Assembly: GCA_017987115.1 (NCBI GenBank)
Contig: JAGNUG010000008.1
Span: 1 to 60,920 of the forward strand
DNA length: 60,920 nucleotides
Reading direction: 5' to 3'
DNA from: Flavobacteriales bacterium
Lineage (GTDB): Bacteria > Bacteroidota > Bacteroidia > Flavobacteriales_F > PHOS-HE28
Positions 24,754 through 33,092 of the stretch are shown one piece after another. Every line of letters starts with the position of its first letter. Within the stretch, counting starts at the first letter, position 1. Below the pieces are notes generated by a model that searched no databases, was not told the DNA's origin, and saw only the letters and a program-made list of their open reading frames with translations. A program made the translations under genes and the position numbers.

Positions 24754-26330
24754 TCAAGAAGCACTTTCACGCGTTCTGGTGCCAGGCCATTCTTCCCGGA
24801 AAGTTCAACAACATAGACACCACGAGCGACATCGCCAACACTGAACCTTACCACATCACTGGACGCTAATTCCTGCATGATCGATCGACCACTGATATCG
24901 AGCAAACGAACGACTCCACGTCGGCCATGGGTTGCTACTTGCAAGAGATCGCTTGCTGGTATGGGCCATGCACTTATCCCTGGAACTGACCGTAGCTCAT
25001 CCACACCTACTTGGAACGCAGGGTCGCAATCTTCGTAGTGTGCCGTGTGCAGGGCGTCATCCACAACAATTGTTACATCGTTAGGAAGTCCGAACGTATA
25101 GGCGAAATAGAAGAGCATCATTTCGTTGTTCGTGGCCTCACCGAGCCATACCCAGTCCGGCGGGGAATTCGGGTTACTCAGGTTGTTCGCCGTGTTATCA
25201 TATTCTGCTTCACCATACAATACCGTACCTGCTGGCAAATAGATGGGATTCCGGAATTGGTACATGCCCTGCCAGCGGAAATCCCATTTGGGAATATCGA
25301 TCAACGGAATGGTATCACCTCCCGGTGGGATGGCATATGCCTTCATTCTCTTTCCAAGTAAGTGACTATGTGGCCCAATAGCTGTGATGGTTGCAGGGAT
25401 CGTGCTCGTATACTGTGCATGGAAAGTGCGCACCTCATTCGGTGCAATGACAAGTGGGCCGTCCGTGATAGTTAACAAATGGTCAAGTACGGGATCTATC
25501 GCGATCTCGCGCATGAAGGGTGCCGCGCCGAATTGAATATTCACTCTCGTACTATCCAACTGAACAGTACTTCCTGCCGGGTAATGCACTTGAATAACGA
25601 GATCTGCCCCGGCAAGCAATTTGATCCCCATTCCATCGGGTGTTTCCAACGCATCGGATCCGGGGACCCAGATACCAACAAGCTTGGCACTGCTCACGCC
25701 GATCCCACCAAAATTGGTGTAACCGGGTTCGCTATCCTGCGCATCCAGCACTTGTGCTTGGCCGGAGGTATCCTGAAAAACAAGGACATGGTGAACGATA
25801 GGACGGTTACCAGGGATGACTTCCAGCTTTGTAATGAACTGATCGATCGGGTTATCAATGTCCAATACAAAGCATCGATAGAGATCACTGCTACTTGGTG
25901 GTACCACATAATCCTCCATGATCGCGGTAAGGTCCGGTTGAGGTATTTGCGATGCATTGGAGTAAACGGGTATTGGTGGCGCCAAAAGTGGATCACCTTC
26001 AGGCGCACCTCCATCGACCCATGAACCAATGATATCGATCTCCTCCTGCGTAAGCACGCGTTCATGGGCCAAGGACCGATAGTTCGGGTCTGGAGGCCAA
26101 GGTGGCATATAGCCCAATTCAGTTGCTGCCTTCACGTCATTCCGCGAATAGTATGCCTCCGTGAATGTAGTTAAACTGAAATGTGCAGCTCCACCCTCAT
26201 GATGACAAGTTGTGCAATGCGAGTAAACTATGCATGCTACATCCTCGCTCCACGTTGGCGTTTGCGCATTTGCAGTAAAAAACATGAGACACGTAAACCC
26301 GCACGTGAATAATCGCTCTGTATTTTTCAT
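24750..26330 (-). CDS. Cytochrome c / copper monooxygenase-like protein with T9SS domain
   Basis: 526 residues. Signal peptide (MKNTERLFTCGFTCLMFFTA, cut near NAQ). Residues about 25-120 form a cytochrome c-type domain with the haem-attachment motif CTTCHH (HCTTCHHEGG) and a candidate axial Met in GYMPPWPPDP. The middle (about 150-430) resembles the copper type II ascorbate-dependent monooxygenase fold: PIVHHVLVFQD, VIQVHYPAGS, and IGPHSHLLGKRMKAY carry candidate copper-binding His. The last ~75 residues (AWPIPASDLLQVATHGRRGV ... ARGVYVVELSGKNG) are a type A T9SS sorting domain. So a haem protein is predicted to be sent to the cell surface; substrate unknown. Coupled to tadA by a 4-bp overlap. 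Confidence 0.83.
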   Translation of the reverse strand: MKNTERLFTCGFTCLMFFTANAQTPTWSEDVACIVYSHCTTCHHEGGAAHFSLTTFTEAYYSRNDVKAATELGYMPPWPPDPNYRSLAHERVLTQEEIDIIGSWVDGGAPEGDPLLAPPIPVYSNASQIPQPDLTAIMEDYVVPPSSSDLYRCFVLDIDNPIDQFITKLEVIPGNRPIVHHVLVFQDTSGQAQVLDAQDSEPGYTNFGGIGVSSAKLVGIWVPGSDALETPDGMGIKLLAGADLVIQVHYPAGSTVQLDSTRVNIQFGAAPFMREIAIDPVLDHLLTITDGPLVIAPNEVRTFHAQYTSTIPATITAIGPHSHLLGKRMKAYAIPPGGDTIPLIDIPKWDFRWQGMYQFRNPIYLPAGTVLYGEAEYDNTANNLSNPNSPPDWVWLGEATNNEMMLFYFAYTFGLPNDVTIVVDDALHTAHYEDCDPAFQVGVDELRSVPGISAWPIPASDLLQVATHGRRGVVRLLDISGRSIMQELASSDVVRFSVGDVARGVYVVELSGKNGLAPERVKVLLE

Positions 26331-26371
26331 TCTTCTGTGATCAGGTCATTCAAAGGTCGCATGTTCAAGGT

Positions 26372-28135
26372 CTAACCTGCAACCCCTGCAGTGGATTCCA
26401 TCTGTTCTTCGCCCACCAACAAGTTGGTCATGCCTGGTTTGATATCCTTGACGTTCAACTGCATTTTCACTTGGCCGTTCCATTCGTTCTCTTCCACGGT
26501 ACACAGCACACTGAACGGTTTTCCGGTCTTGATCATTTCGAAATGGTGTCCCAATTTGAACCCTATCGCGTCGAAACTGATCCTAGGCTCCTCCGGATGC
26601 ATAAGCTCCATTTTCACATGATCCTCACCAACGATCCTAGCGCGACCGCGATCCACCAGCTCTCTGATCAGGAACATCGGTCGCATATTCCCTGGGCCAA
26701 ACGGAGCCATGTAGTGCAGTAGGCCAACCAAGGGCTTATCCAGATCTTTCAGTCGCAGTTCGAGATCGGCAATTTCTTCCGGCGTTCGTAGTTCAGGATC
26801 CATTGTATTGCGCACCACCTCTTCAAACTTCTTCTTGAATGCGTCAACGTTCTCAAGTGGCATGGTCAGGCCAGCCGCATACATATGTCCACCGAATTGC
26901 TCCAATAGGTCACTGCATGCATTGATCGCTTCGTACACATCGAACCCCTTCACACTTCGCGCACTACCAACCGCCATGCCGTTGCTTTCAGTCAGCACAA
27001 CCGTGGGTTTGTAATGTTTCTCGATCAAGCGCGATGCCACGATCCCGATCACGCCCTTATGCCAGGTATCCTGAAAAACCACGGTGCTCCAACCATCTTG
27101 CGTTACAAGATCATCAATGTGTTCAAGGGCTTCACGCGTAATGTCCTTGTCCAGCACTTGGCGTTGTGTATTGTTCACATCCACTCGATTGCCGATCTCC
27201 GCAGCTTGCTGTGCTTGGTTGGCCAGCAATAATTCAACTGCTTGGCTGCCATGTTCGATCCGCCCGGCGGCATTGATCCGCGGTCCGATGGTAAAAACGA
27301 GGTCCGTAATGCCTTGTACCCGTTTTGCATTGCTCATATCAAGCATTGCTTTTATACCCGGCCTTGGCATTGTATTCAATCTCAGCAATCCGAAGTGTGC
27401 TAGTACTCGGTTCTCGCCGTTCACAGGAACAATATCACATGCTGTACTCACGGCCACCAGGTCCAACAATGGCTCCAGATCACTGAATGGCATGTTGTTG
27501 TTCTGCGCCAAAGCCTGCATCAACTTGAAACCAACGCCACAACCGCTCAATTCCTTGAACGGATAATTGCAATCATTCCGTTTCGGATCAAGTACGGCCA
27601 CCGCAGAGGGCAACACATCACCTGGTCTGTGGTGATCACAAATAATGAAATCGACCCCAATGGAGTTGGCATATTCTACTTTGTCGACGGATTTGATACC
27701 GCAGTCCAACGCAATGATCAACGCAACTCCTTCGGACTTTGCATGATCGATCCCTTGTCTGGAGATCCCATACCCTTCCGCATAGCGATCGGGAATATAG
27801 AAGCAGATATTGCTCGTGAATTTCTGTAGAAAGGAATAGACCAACGCCACTGCAGTGGTACCGTCCACATCATAATCGCCATAGACCATTATGCGTTGCT
27901 TCCTGGCCAGTGCTTCCTCGATCCGTTCCACTGCTTTCTGCATATCGGCCATGAGGAACGGATCATGCAACTGATCCAATGACGGCCTGAAGAAAACAGA
28001 TGCTTGTTCATGATCCGTAATTCCGCGTTGCACCAGGATCCGCGCTCCCAATTCCGGGCAACGACCATGCACCAATGCGTGGACCTGGTCGTTATCAACC
28101 TCAGGCAGCAATTTCCATCGTTTTAGTTTTCCCAT
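26372..28135 (-). CDS. recJ: Single-stranded-DNA-specific exonuclease RecJ
   Basis: 5'-3' exonuclease acting on single-stranded DNA in recombination, mismatch and base-excision repair; cytoplasmic, Mn/Mg-dependent. 587 residues from the ATG at 28135 (MGKLKRWKLLPEVDNDQVHA); an upstream in-frame ATG adds a sequence without similarity. DHH-family motifs are intact: VYGDYDVDGTT (residues 84-94), IALDCGIKS (141-149), ICDHHRPG (165-172) and, in the DHHA1 part, GPRINAAGRI and SARSVKGFDVYEAINACSDL ... FGGHMYAAGLT. The C-terminal OB-like part is present. Single gene between the haem protein gene and ppk2. Confidence 0.96.
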   Translation of the reverse strand: MGKLKRWKLLPEVDNDQVHALVHGRCPELGARILVQRGITDHEQASVFFRPSLDQLHDPFLMADMQKAVERIEEALARKQRIMVYGDYDVDGTTAVALVYSFLQKFTSNICFYIPDRYAEGYGISRQGIDHAKSEGVALIIALDCGIKSVDKVEYANSIGVDFIICDHHRPGDVLPSAVAVLDPKRNDCNYPFKELSGCGVGFKLMQALAQNNNMPFSDLEPLLDLVAVSTACDIVPVNGENRVLAHFGLLRLNTMPRPGIKAMLDMSNAKRVQGITDLVFTIGPRINAAGRIEHGSQAVELLLANQAQQAAEIGNRVDVNNTQRQVLDKDITREALEHIDDLVTQDGWSTVVFQDTWHKGVIGIVASRLIEKHYKPTVVLTESNGMAVGSARSVKGFDVYEAINACSDLLEQFGGHMYAAGLTMPLENVDAFKKKFEEVVRNTMDPELRTPEEIADLELRLKDLDKPLVGLLHYMAPFGPGNMRPMFLIRELVDRGRARIVGEDHVKMELMHPEEPRISFDAIGFKLGHHFEMIKTGKPFSVLCTVEENEWNGQVKMQLNVKDIKPGMTNLLVGEEQMESTAGVAG

Positions 28136-28257
28136 CCGATCAGTATCCAAATTTGGTCCTTCCAAGAACAGCATTCCACTGGATCAATAACGCCAGTTCG
28201 AACAGCATTGAGAACAGCGAACAACTTTCGACCAAGCACCGAAGGTACTTGAACCGA

Positions 28258-29151
28258 TCATACAGTTCTTTCAGCCAACAATAAAGCCTTCCCTTCTTCC
28301 AGCTCCTTCTTGACTTTTGCGCTCATGTTCGGGTCTTGTGGGTCGATCGCTTCCAATTCCTCACGTACCAAACGCCCAACGATCGCGCGACTTTCCCATT
28401 GATCATCTGCCGGAACAATGAACCAAGGTGCATGCGGAGCAGCAGTGGAGCCGATCGCGTCTGCGTACGCTTTCTGGTATGCATCCCAATGTCCGCGTTC
28501 CGCTATATCTCCCATGCTGAATTTCCAGTTCTTCGCTTTGTCTTCTATGCGTTCGAGGAATCTTTTCTTTTGAGCACCCTTGCTCAAATGCAAGAAGAAT
28601 TTCATAATAACGGTTCCTTGCCGCGCAAGGTGCGCTTCAAACTCCCGAATACTCGTGTATCGATCTTCCCAAAAAGCATTGCCCGCGTTCTCCGGCTTCA
28701 TGATCCCAGGAATATGCTGGCCCAACAAATACTCCGGATGCACCTTAACAACAAGCACCTCTTCATAATGACTGCGGTTATGGATACCGATCATTCCCTT
28801 GGCAGGAAGTGCTTTGGCGTGTCGCCACAAGAAATCATGGCTCAGCTCCTCGGTATTGGGTGCTTTGAAGCTGTGCACAGCGCAACCTTGCGGGTTCACA
28901 CCACTCATAACGTGGCGAATACAACTGTCCTTTCCCGCTGCATCCATGGCTTGAAAGATCAAGAGAAGCGACTTTGAACCTTCTGCGTACAATTTGGTTT
29001 GCAGGTCACTTATACGATCTCTGTCCTTCTCCAATGAATCCTTCAAATCCTTTTTCTTGAGGTCATCACCAAGGTCGGTCCTGAAGGAATTAAGGTCGAC
29101 CTTTCCTTTCGTATTGATACAAAAGCTTGGCATATGAAGTAGTTCGGTCAT
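28258..29151 (-). CDS. ppk2: Polyphosphate kinase 2 family protein
   Basis: 297 residues. PPK2-family enzymes transfer phosphate between polyphosphate and nucleoside mono- or diphosphates; cytoplasmic. The P-loop-like Walker A is FQAMDAAGKD (residues 66-75), followed by IRHVMSGVNPQGC, the lid/Arg region NRSHYEEVLVVKVHPEYL and the W.RYTSIREFEAHLARQGT segment; PADDQWESRAIVGRLV near the end is also typical. Single-domain class I/III length; the preferred nucleotide cannot be told from motifs alone. Last gene of its strand group; upstream region shows a weak TATATTTC -7-like box. Confidence 0.93.
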   Translation of the reverse strand: MTELLHMPSFCINTKGKVDLNSFRTDLGDDLKKKDLKDSLEKDRDRISDLQTKLYAEGSKSLLLIFQAMDAAGKDSCIRHVMSGVNPQGCAVHSFKAPNTEELSHDFLWRHAKALPAKGMIGIHNRSHYEEVLVVKVHPEYLLGQHIPGIMKPENAGNAFWEDRYTSIREFEAHLARQGTVIMKFFLHLSKGAQKKRFLERIEDKAKNWKFSMGDIAERGHWDAYQKAYADAIGSTAAPHAPWFIVPADDQWESRAIVGRLVREELEAIDPQDPNMSAKVKKELEEGKALLLAERTV

Positions 29152-29286
29152 TTTCGTTCCGGATCTTCCGAAATATAGCTGGCAATTGCGTTTGGCCGAA
29201 TTCAGTTCTCATGGGAGTCATGAACAATTGGCCCTGATCCGATCAACGTATGTCGAACCGGAAAGTGCATGAAGGACCATAAGAAC

Positions 29287-29316
29287 GTAACAAAGCCCCA
29301 ACTTTCGTAGGGGCTA
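29287..29316 (-). terminator. Possible terminator of the small gene at 29365-29541
   Basis: AGCCCC/GGGGCT stem (29310-29315 with 29294-29299) followed on the minus strand by TTTGTT. A second imperfect stem (about 29322-29341) lies closer to the stop codon. Confidence 0.45.
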
Positions 29317-29364
29317 TGCTACCTGAGGGCTTTCAGCCTTCGGCAGGGCGAACGCTCAGCCTTG

Positions 29365-29541
29365 CTAACGGTAGCCGTTGATATATGCGTTGGCGATGAT
29401 CTCGCTTTCGCGGATAAGGCCTTGCACGATCTCTCGGATCACGTCATTCAACTGTTGTTCCGTGTAACGGTTCAGGTCATTGTACACGTGCGTTTTTCGC
29501 TTACTGCTTTTGATGAAGGCTATCTTGTCCTTCTTCGTCAT
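29365..29541 (-). CDS. Small hypothetical protein, 58 residues
   Basis: Begins MTKKDKIAFIKSSKRKTHVY and ends ESEIIANAYINGYR. Highly charged, two predicted helices (about residues 27-55) and a basic N-terminus; no signal peptide or membrane part. The amino-acid composition is protein-like and the start and stop fit the spacing of the region, with a hairpin terminator after it. It stands alone between ppk2 and another very small gene on the same strand. A nucleic-acid-binding role would fit the basic N-terminus but is only a guess. Not recognised; the reading could also be fortuitous. Confidence 0.55.
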   Translation of the reverse strand: MTKKDKIAFIKSSKRKTHVYNDLNRYTEQQLNDVIREIVQGLIRESEIIANAYINGYR

Positions 29542-29733
29542 GGAACCTTCTACGCAAGATCAGGCTGAAAGGATCCAGAGAAATGAAAAAAAGTTCGGTG
29601 GCCTTACAGGGACGGGACTTTAATTTAATGGACCTTACTCCGCCACGTCCTCCGACATCCCTCGAAAATCGGGTACGGACGGGTCATGGAATAGCATTCT
29701 CGACCCTCCTTGAACGTGCATGCTGACATCCAT

Positions 29734-29773
29734 AAAAAAGTACGGCGGCACCTCCAAGGAAGTGCCGCCGCAG
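29734..29773 (-). terminator. Rho-independent terminator of the small gene at 29790-29930
   Basis: On the minus strand: GCGGCGGCAC, loop, GTGCCGCCG and a run of T (TACTTTTTT). A strong GC-rich stem directly behind the stop codon (16 bp) supports that the small upstream ORF is transcribed as its own unit. Confidence 0.85.
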
Positions 29774-29789
29774 TTGTGTCGTCTTCAAG

Positions 29790-29930
29790 TTAAGAAACTG
29801 CCATCCGGCTTAACGTACGAATGGAAAGCATTTCATGCAGGATCCGCATGTAGCGCTCCACATCTCCCCTCAACATGTAACGCGTTGCTTGGCGCTTCAA
29901 CTTGAGGTAGTGGTCCATTGGGGTTGTCAT
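29790..29930 (-). CDS. Small hypothetical protein, 46 residues
   Basis: Sequence starts MTTPMDHYLKLKRQATRYML and ends LSIRTLSRMAVS. One long amphipathic helix is predicted, basic, with no signal peptide. A similar very short helical protein with a xYxxLKRQA...GDVxxY pattern recurs, from memory, in other Bacteroidota, without known function. A strong terminator follows the stop codon, which favours a real gene. Isolated between the small gene at 29365-29541 and the divergent udk. Confidence 0.6.
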   Translation of the reverse strand: MTTPMDHYLKLKRQATRYMLRGDVERYMRILHEMLSIRTLSRMAVS

Positions 29931-30095
29931 TTTCTTTCTGGTTTTTAGGAATACACCCTCACATATTCCAACGCCGTGCCAAACTGGGCAGAACGGAACA
30001 ATAACCAGTGTTTACAAGGCCTTCCGCCTACCCATGGATCCAGGTCCGGCGTACACGACGTTGAACATGGAACAAAATGGCCGATCCTGATTCGC

Positions 30096-30127
30096 TTGAT
30101 CACAACGACCCGGTTTGCCTACATTTG
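30096..30127 (+). promoter_or_regulatory. udk promoter, very close to the start codon
   Basis: TTG at 30096-30098 and TACATTTG at 30120-30127, 21 bp apart. The udk ATG begins only 5 bp after the -7 box, which predicts a leaderless or nearly leaderless mRNA if this is the promoter in use. Confidence 0.5.
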
Positions 30128-30132
30128 GCACC

Positions 30133-30792
30133 ATGCTGCGCGGAGCCTATCTGGTAGGTATTGCTGGCGGAAGCGGATCCGGGAAGACCAGCCTGGTACG
30201 CGCGCTCCGTGAACGGTTGCCCGACGGCACTGTTTGTCTGGTATCCCAGGATGATTATTATCGCTCCAAAGAAGAACAAGGAGTTGATGCGAATGGAAAG
30301 GTCAATTTCGATCTCCCTCAAGGTGTAGACCTGAATGGCTTAGCTAAAGACCTTAGGACCCTGGTTGCTGGTGATCCGATCTACCGGAAGGAATACACCT
30401 TCAACATAGAAGGTCAGGAACCGAAGTTGATCGAACTACGACCAGCTCCAATAATTCTGGTGGAGGGTTTGTTCGTACTACACCATGAACCCGTGCGTGA
30501 ACTTTTCGACCTGCGCGTATTCATTGAGGCTAGCGAAGGGGCTCAGCTGGACCGTCGTATAAAACGGGACACGAAAGAGCGCGGTTACGGAGAGGAGGAG
30601 ATCATGTATCAATGGGATAATCATGTGTTACCCGCTTACCGCAACTATCTGTTACCGTACAGGCATTTATGCGACCTGCATGTGGTGAACGAGAATAATT
30701 TTGAGCGCGCGCTTACAGTTCTACACGACCATTTGCTCAAGACAGCCAGTATCGTGGAGCCGATAACGCTGAGCGATATAAAAACTCAATGA
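30133..30792 (+). CDS. udk: Uridine kinase
   Basis: 219 residues from the ATG at 30133 (MLRGAYLVGIAGGSGSGKTS). Salvage enzyme that phosphorylates uridine and cytidine with ATP or GTP; cytoplasmic. Walker A GGSGSGKT lies at residues 12-19; VSQDDYYRSKEE (about 39-50), FDLPQGVDLN, ILVEGLFVLHH and the Arg-rich lid RRIKRDTKERGY are all typical, and the length is that of the family. Its 3' end overlaps the convergent nadD gene by 7 bp. Two in-frame codons before the ATG could extend the protein by 6 residues, which the promoter position argues against. Confidence 0.93.
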   Translation: MLRGAYLVGIAGGSGSGKTSLVRALRERLPDGTVCLVSQDDYYRSKEEQGVDANGKVNFDLPQGVDLNGLAKDLRTLVAGDPIYRKEYTFNIEGQEPKLIELRPAPIILVEGLFVLHHEPVRELFDLRVFIEASEGAQLDRRIKRDTKERGYGEEEIMYQWDNHVLPAYRNYLLPYRHLCDLHVVNENNFERALTVLHDHLLKTASIVEPITLSDIKTQ

Positions 30793-31373
30793 TACAAGCG
30801 GTGTTGCCGGATATAGCGCAACACATCGGGAGCTACCAACGCTTCAACTGGTTTCCACGCTCCGATATCCGCTCTTACACGCGTTGACGACACGTTCAAC
30901 ATCGGAGAATCACGGATGATCCTGACCTTGGCATGATCCCGGTACACGGCATTATCCAACTGACCACTAGCACCTTCACGTGGATAGACCAGGATAGTAT
31001 GGTGCTCCAGGATCTCCTCAGGGTCCTTCCAATTGTGCAACGAGGCTAGATTATCACTGCCAATGATCAGGTCGAAAACGTGATCCGGCCACCGATGGCG
31101 CATAAACCTTAGGCTATCAGCAGTATAACTGGGCCTCGGCATGTCGATCTCAAAACCACTTGCCACCAACTTATCGTTGCCCTTTACTGCAAGCCGCACC
31201 ATGGCCAAGCGATGCGTATCAGCACTTAGTACAAGGTGCTTCTTGAACGGATTCTGGGGCGTTACCACTAACCAGACCTGATCCAGATGCTGGGTCCTGA
31301 GCATATGCTCGGCAATAGCAATGTGGCCTACATGTGGTGGATCGAACGACCCGAAAAGACACCCGATATGCAT
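30786..31373 (-). CDS. nadD: Nicotinate-nucleotide adenylyltransferase
   Basis: Transfers AMP from ATP to nicotinic acid mononucleotide in NAD synthesis; cytoplasmic. 195 residues, typical. The nucleotidyltransferase motif is GSFDPPHVGHIAIA (residues 8-21) with the HxGH core, the VVTPQNPFKKH substrate segment (about 37-47), LIIGSDNLASLHNWKDPEEI, and the C-terminal (V)SSTRVRADI signature. Third gene in yicC-gmk-nadD order; overlaps the convergent udk by 7 bp. Gap to gmk is 134 bp and holds a small AGTTCC/GGAACT hairpin at about 31472-31492, so nadD may be partly separately controlled. Confidence 0.95.
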   Translation of the reverse strand: MHIGCLFGSFDPPHVGHIAIAEHMLRTQHLDQVWLVVTPQNPFKKHLVLSADTHRLAMVRLAVKGNDKLVASGFEIDMPRPSYTADSLRFMRHRWPDHVFDLIIGSDNLASLHNWKDPEEILEHHTILVYPREGASGQLDNAVYRDHAKVRIIRDSPMLNVSSTRVRADIGAWKPVEALVAPDVLRYIRQHRLYH

Positions 31374-31507
31374 GGATCAGCTAAAAGTGATTTTTCGATG
31401 GATTACCCTATTCCGACGTTCATGTAGCATTCAGTCACTACCAGCGATCGATCTTACGTAATCATCCACAATTAGTTCCAAGGCATTGGGAACTGCATCT
31501 GCCTATA

Positions 31508-32086
31508 TCAGCCAATAAATTTCTTGACCAGCTCATAAGCCTCTTCACAAGCGTGTTCAAGTGTATCGTTCACAACGATCACATCAAATTGATCGGCAAA
31601 TGTCATTTCATGGGCCGCTTTATCGATCCGCTTCTTCAGTGTATCAATACTCTCTGTATCCCGTTTTCGTAGACGAGCCTCCAATTCCTCGATGGAGGGT
31701 GGGCTCACAAAAATAGCCAGCGCCTGATCTCCGAACACCTTTTTGAGATGCAGGCCACCGACCACATCCACATCAAAAATGGCAATGTTACCCTGTGCCC
31801 AAATGCGCTCGATCTCACTTTTCAGTGTTCCGTAAACCATGCCAGGGTAAACTTCTTCCCACTCTATGAATGCATCCTGTTCGACCTTCTCCCGGAACTC
31901 CTTCCTGGAAATGAAGAAATAATCCTTTCCATCAACTTCAAATGACCGCTTTGCCCTGTTGGTAGCGCTTACCGAGAATGTAAGTCGAAGTCCTTGGGCC
32001 AATAAACTGCGCACGATCGTGGTCTTCCCTGCCCCCGACGGAGCAGAAACAATGATGCATTTACCGGTTCCACTTTGCGTTTTCAT
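31508..32086 (-). CDS. gmk: Guanylate kinase
   Basis: ATP + GMP to ADP + GDP; essential cytoplasmic enzyme. 192 residues, family length. P-loop SAPSGAGKTTIVR (residues 14-26); GMP-binding part SVSATNRAKRSFEVDGKDYF and FIEWEEVYPGMVYGTLKSEI; IAIFDVDVVGGLHLKK Walker B-like strand; lid with EARLRKRDTES. Start ATG at 32086 lies 7 bp after the yicC stop, so the two are probably one transcript. This yicC-gmk linkage is conserved widely in bacteria. Confidence 0.97.
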   Translation of the reverse strand: MKTQSGTGKCIIVSAPSGAGKTTIVRSLLAQGLRLTFSVSATNRAKRSFEVDGKDYFFISRKEFREKVEQDAFIEWEEVYPGMVYGTLKSEIERIWAQGNIAIFDVDVVGGLHLKKVFGDQALAIFVSPPSIEELEARLRKRDTESIDTLKKRIDKAAHEMTFADQFDVIVVNDTLEHACEEAYELVKKFIG

Positions 32087-32093
32087 CGGTCAG

Positions 32094-32963
32094 TTACAAC
32101 ACATTCAGGATCTGCTCCTTCACCTTTTCCAACTCGTCCTTCATGCGCACCACTACTTGTTGGATAGCGGCATCGTTCGCCTTTGACCCGATGGTATTGA
32201 TCTCTCGTCCCATTTCCTGTGCAATGAAACTGAGCTTACGTCCTTGTTGTTCATTGCCGTTCATGGTCTCTTCAAAGTAGGTACAATGCGAACGTAAACG
32301 GACCTTCTCCTCGGTGATATCAAGCTTTTCCAGATAGAAGACCAATTCCTGTTCAAAACGATCTTGATCCACTTTTGCTTCCAATTCGACAAGCTTTGCG
32401 CGCATGCGTTCGCGCGTTCGCTCAGCCCTACCAGCATCCATTTCAGCAACCTCGTTCAACAATTTGCTGATCACGGCCACACGTTCCTTCAGATCGGTGT
32501 AGAGCCGGGCCCCTTCGCTGAGCCGGAACTCATCGAGCGCCGCAACAGCATCATTGAACAGGGTTCTCACAGCATCCCATTCACCTTCGGCAATTTCCTC
32601 CGCTGTAGTGGTCGCAACATCCGGCATGCGCAGAACGTGAGCGAATAGATCGGTCGCTATCAGCGGGTCGATGTCTTGCACGATCTCTTTCAACTCTGTG
32701 TAGTAGCCACGGACCAGCTCCCGGTCGAAGGAAGTTCGTTTTGCACTTTGCAAGCCTTCCACATTAATGAACACTTCGGCTTTGCCCCGCGATACGTGCG
32801 TCGCCAGATACTGGCGCAACTCCACTTCGAACTCCTTGTACAAAGAAGGCACCTTCAGAAAAAGATCCAATTGCTTACTGTTCAAGGACCGGAGCTCCAC
32901 GGTCACTTTCTTTTCCTTCACCACCCCTTCGGCCCGGCCGAAACCGGTCATTGATCTAAGCAT
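32094..32963 (-). CDS. yicC: YicC-family protein (endoribonuclease-like)
   Basis: 289 residues from the ATG at 32963 (MLRSMTGFGRAEG), the family N-terminus; the frame continues upstream into the repeat-rich spacer and that part is rejected. YicC_N domain: SMTGFGRAE and SLNSKQLDLFLKVPSLYKEF; a central helical part; a C-terminal DUF1732 part with RLRSHCTYFEETM and GRKLSFIAQEMGREINTIGS KAND. Members act as RNases or RNA decay modulators and influence RyhB in E. coli. First gene of yicC-gmk-nadD. A TACATTTG -7 box lies 18 nt upstream (32982-32989). Confidence 0.93.
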   Translation of the reverse strand: MLRSMTGFGRAEGVVKEKKVTVELRSLNSKQLDLFLKVPSLYKEFEVELRQYLATHVSRGKAEVFINVEGLQSAKRTSFDRELVRGYYTELKEIVQDIDPLIATDLFAHVLRMPDVATTTAEEIAEGEWDAVRTLFNDAVAALDEFRLSEGARLYTDLKERVAVISKLLNEVAEMDAGRAERTRERMRAKLVELEAKVDQDRFEQELVFYLEKLDITEEKVRLRSHCTYFEETMNGNEQQGRKLSFIAQEMGREINTIGSKANDAAIQQVVVRMKDELEKVKEQILNVL

Positions 32964-32981
32964 TCGTAGTTGACTAGTTGA

Positions 32982-32989
32982 CAAATGTA
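32982..32989 (-). promoter_or_regulatory. -7 box for yicC-gmk
   Basis: TACATTTG on the minus strand, 18 nt upstream of the yicC ATG. It supports the start at 32963 rather than any farther upstream. Confidence 0.5.
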
Positions 32990-33010
32990 GGCTTGACAAG
33001 GCCGAACGAA

Positions 33011-33092
33011 GTGAATGGTGATGGGTGAATGGTGAATGGCCCACAAAAGACGTACGAAGCGATCCATTCACCTATCACCGTTCACCATTCAC
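33011..33092. repeat. Imperfect inverted repeat of gaatggtga motifs
   Basis: Arms 33011-33039 and 33064-33092, each 29 nt, pair with four mismatches; each arm is itself made of gtgaatgg/gggtgaatgg-like repeats. The hairpin ends 4 nt inside the 3' end of the EamA gene and is followed by the yicC promoter, both on the minus strand, so it can act as the EamA terminator without a U-tract or as a repeat-derived spacer. Confidence 0.7.
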
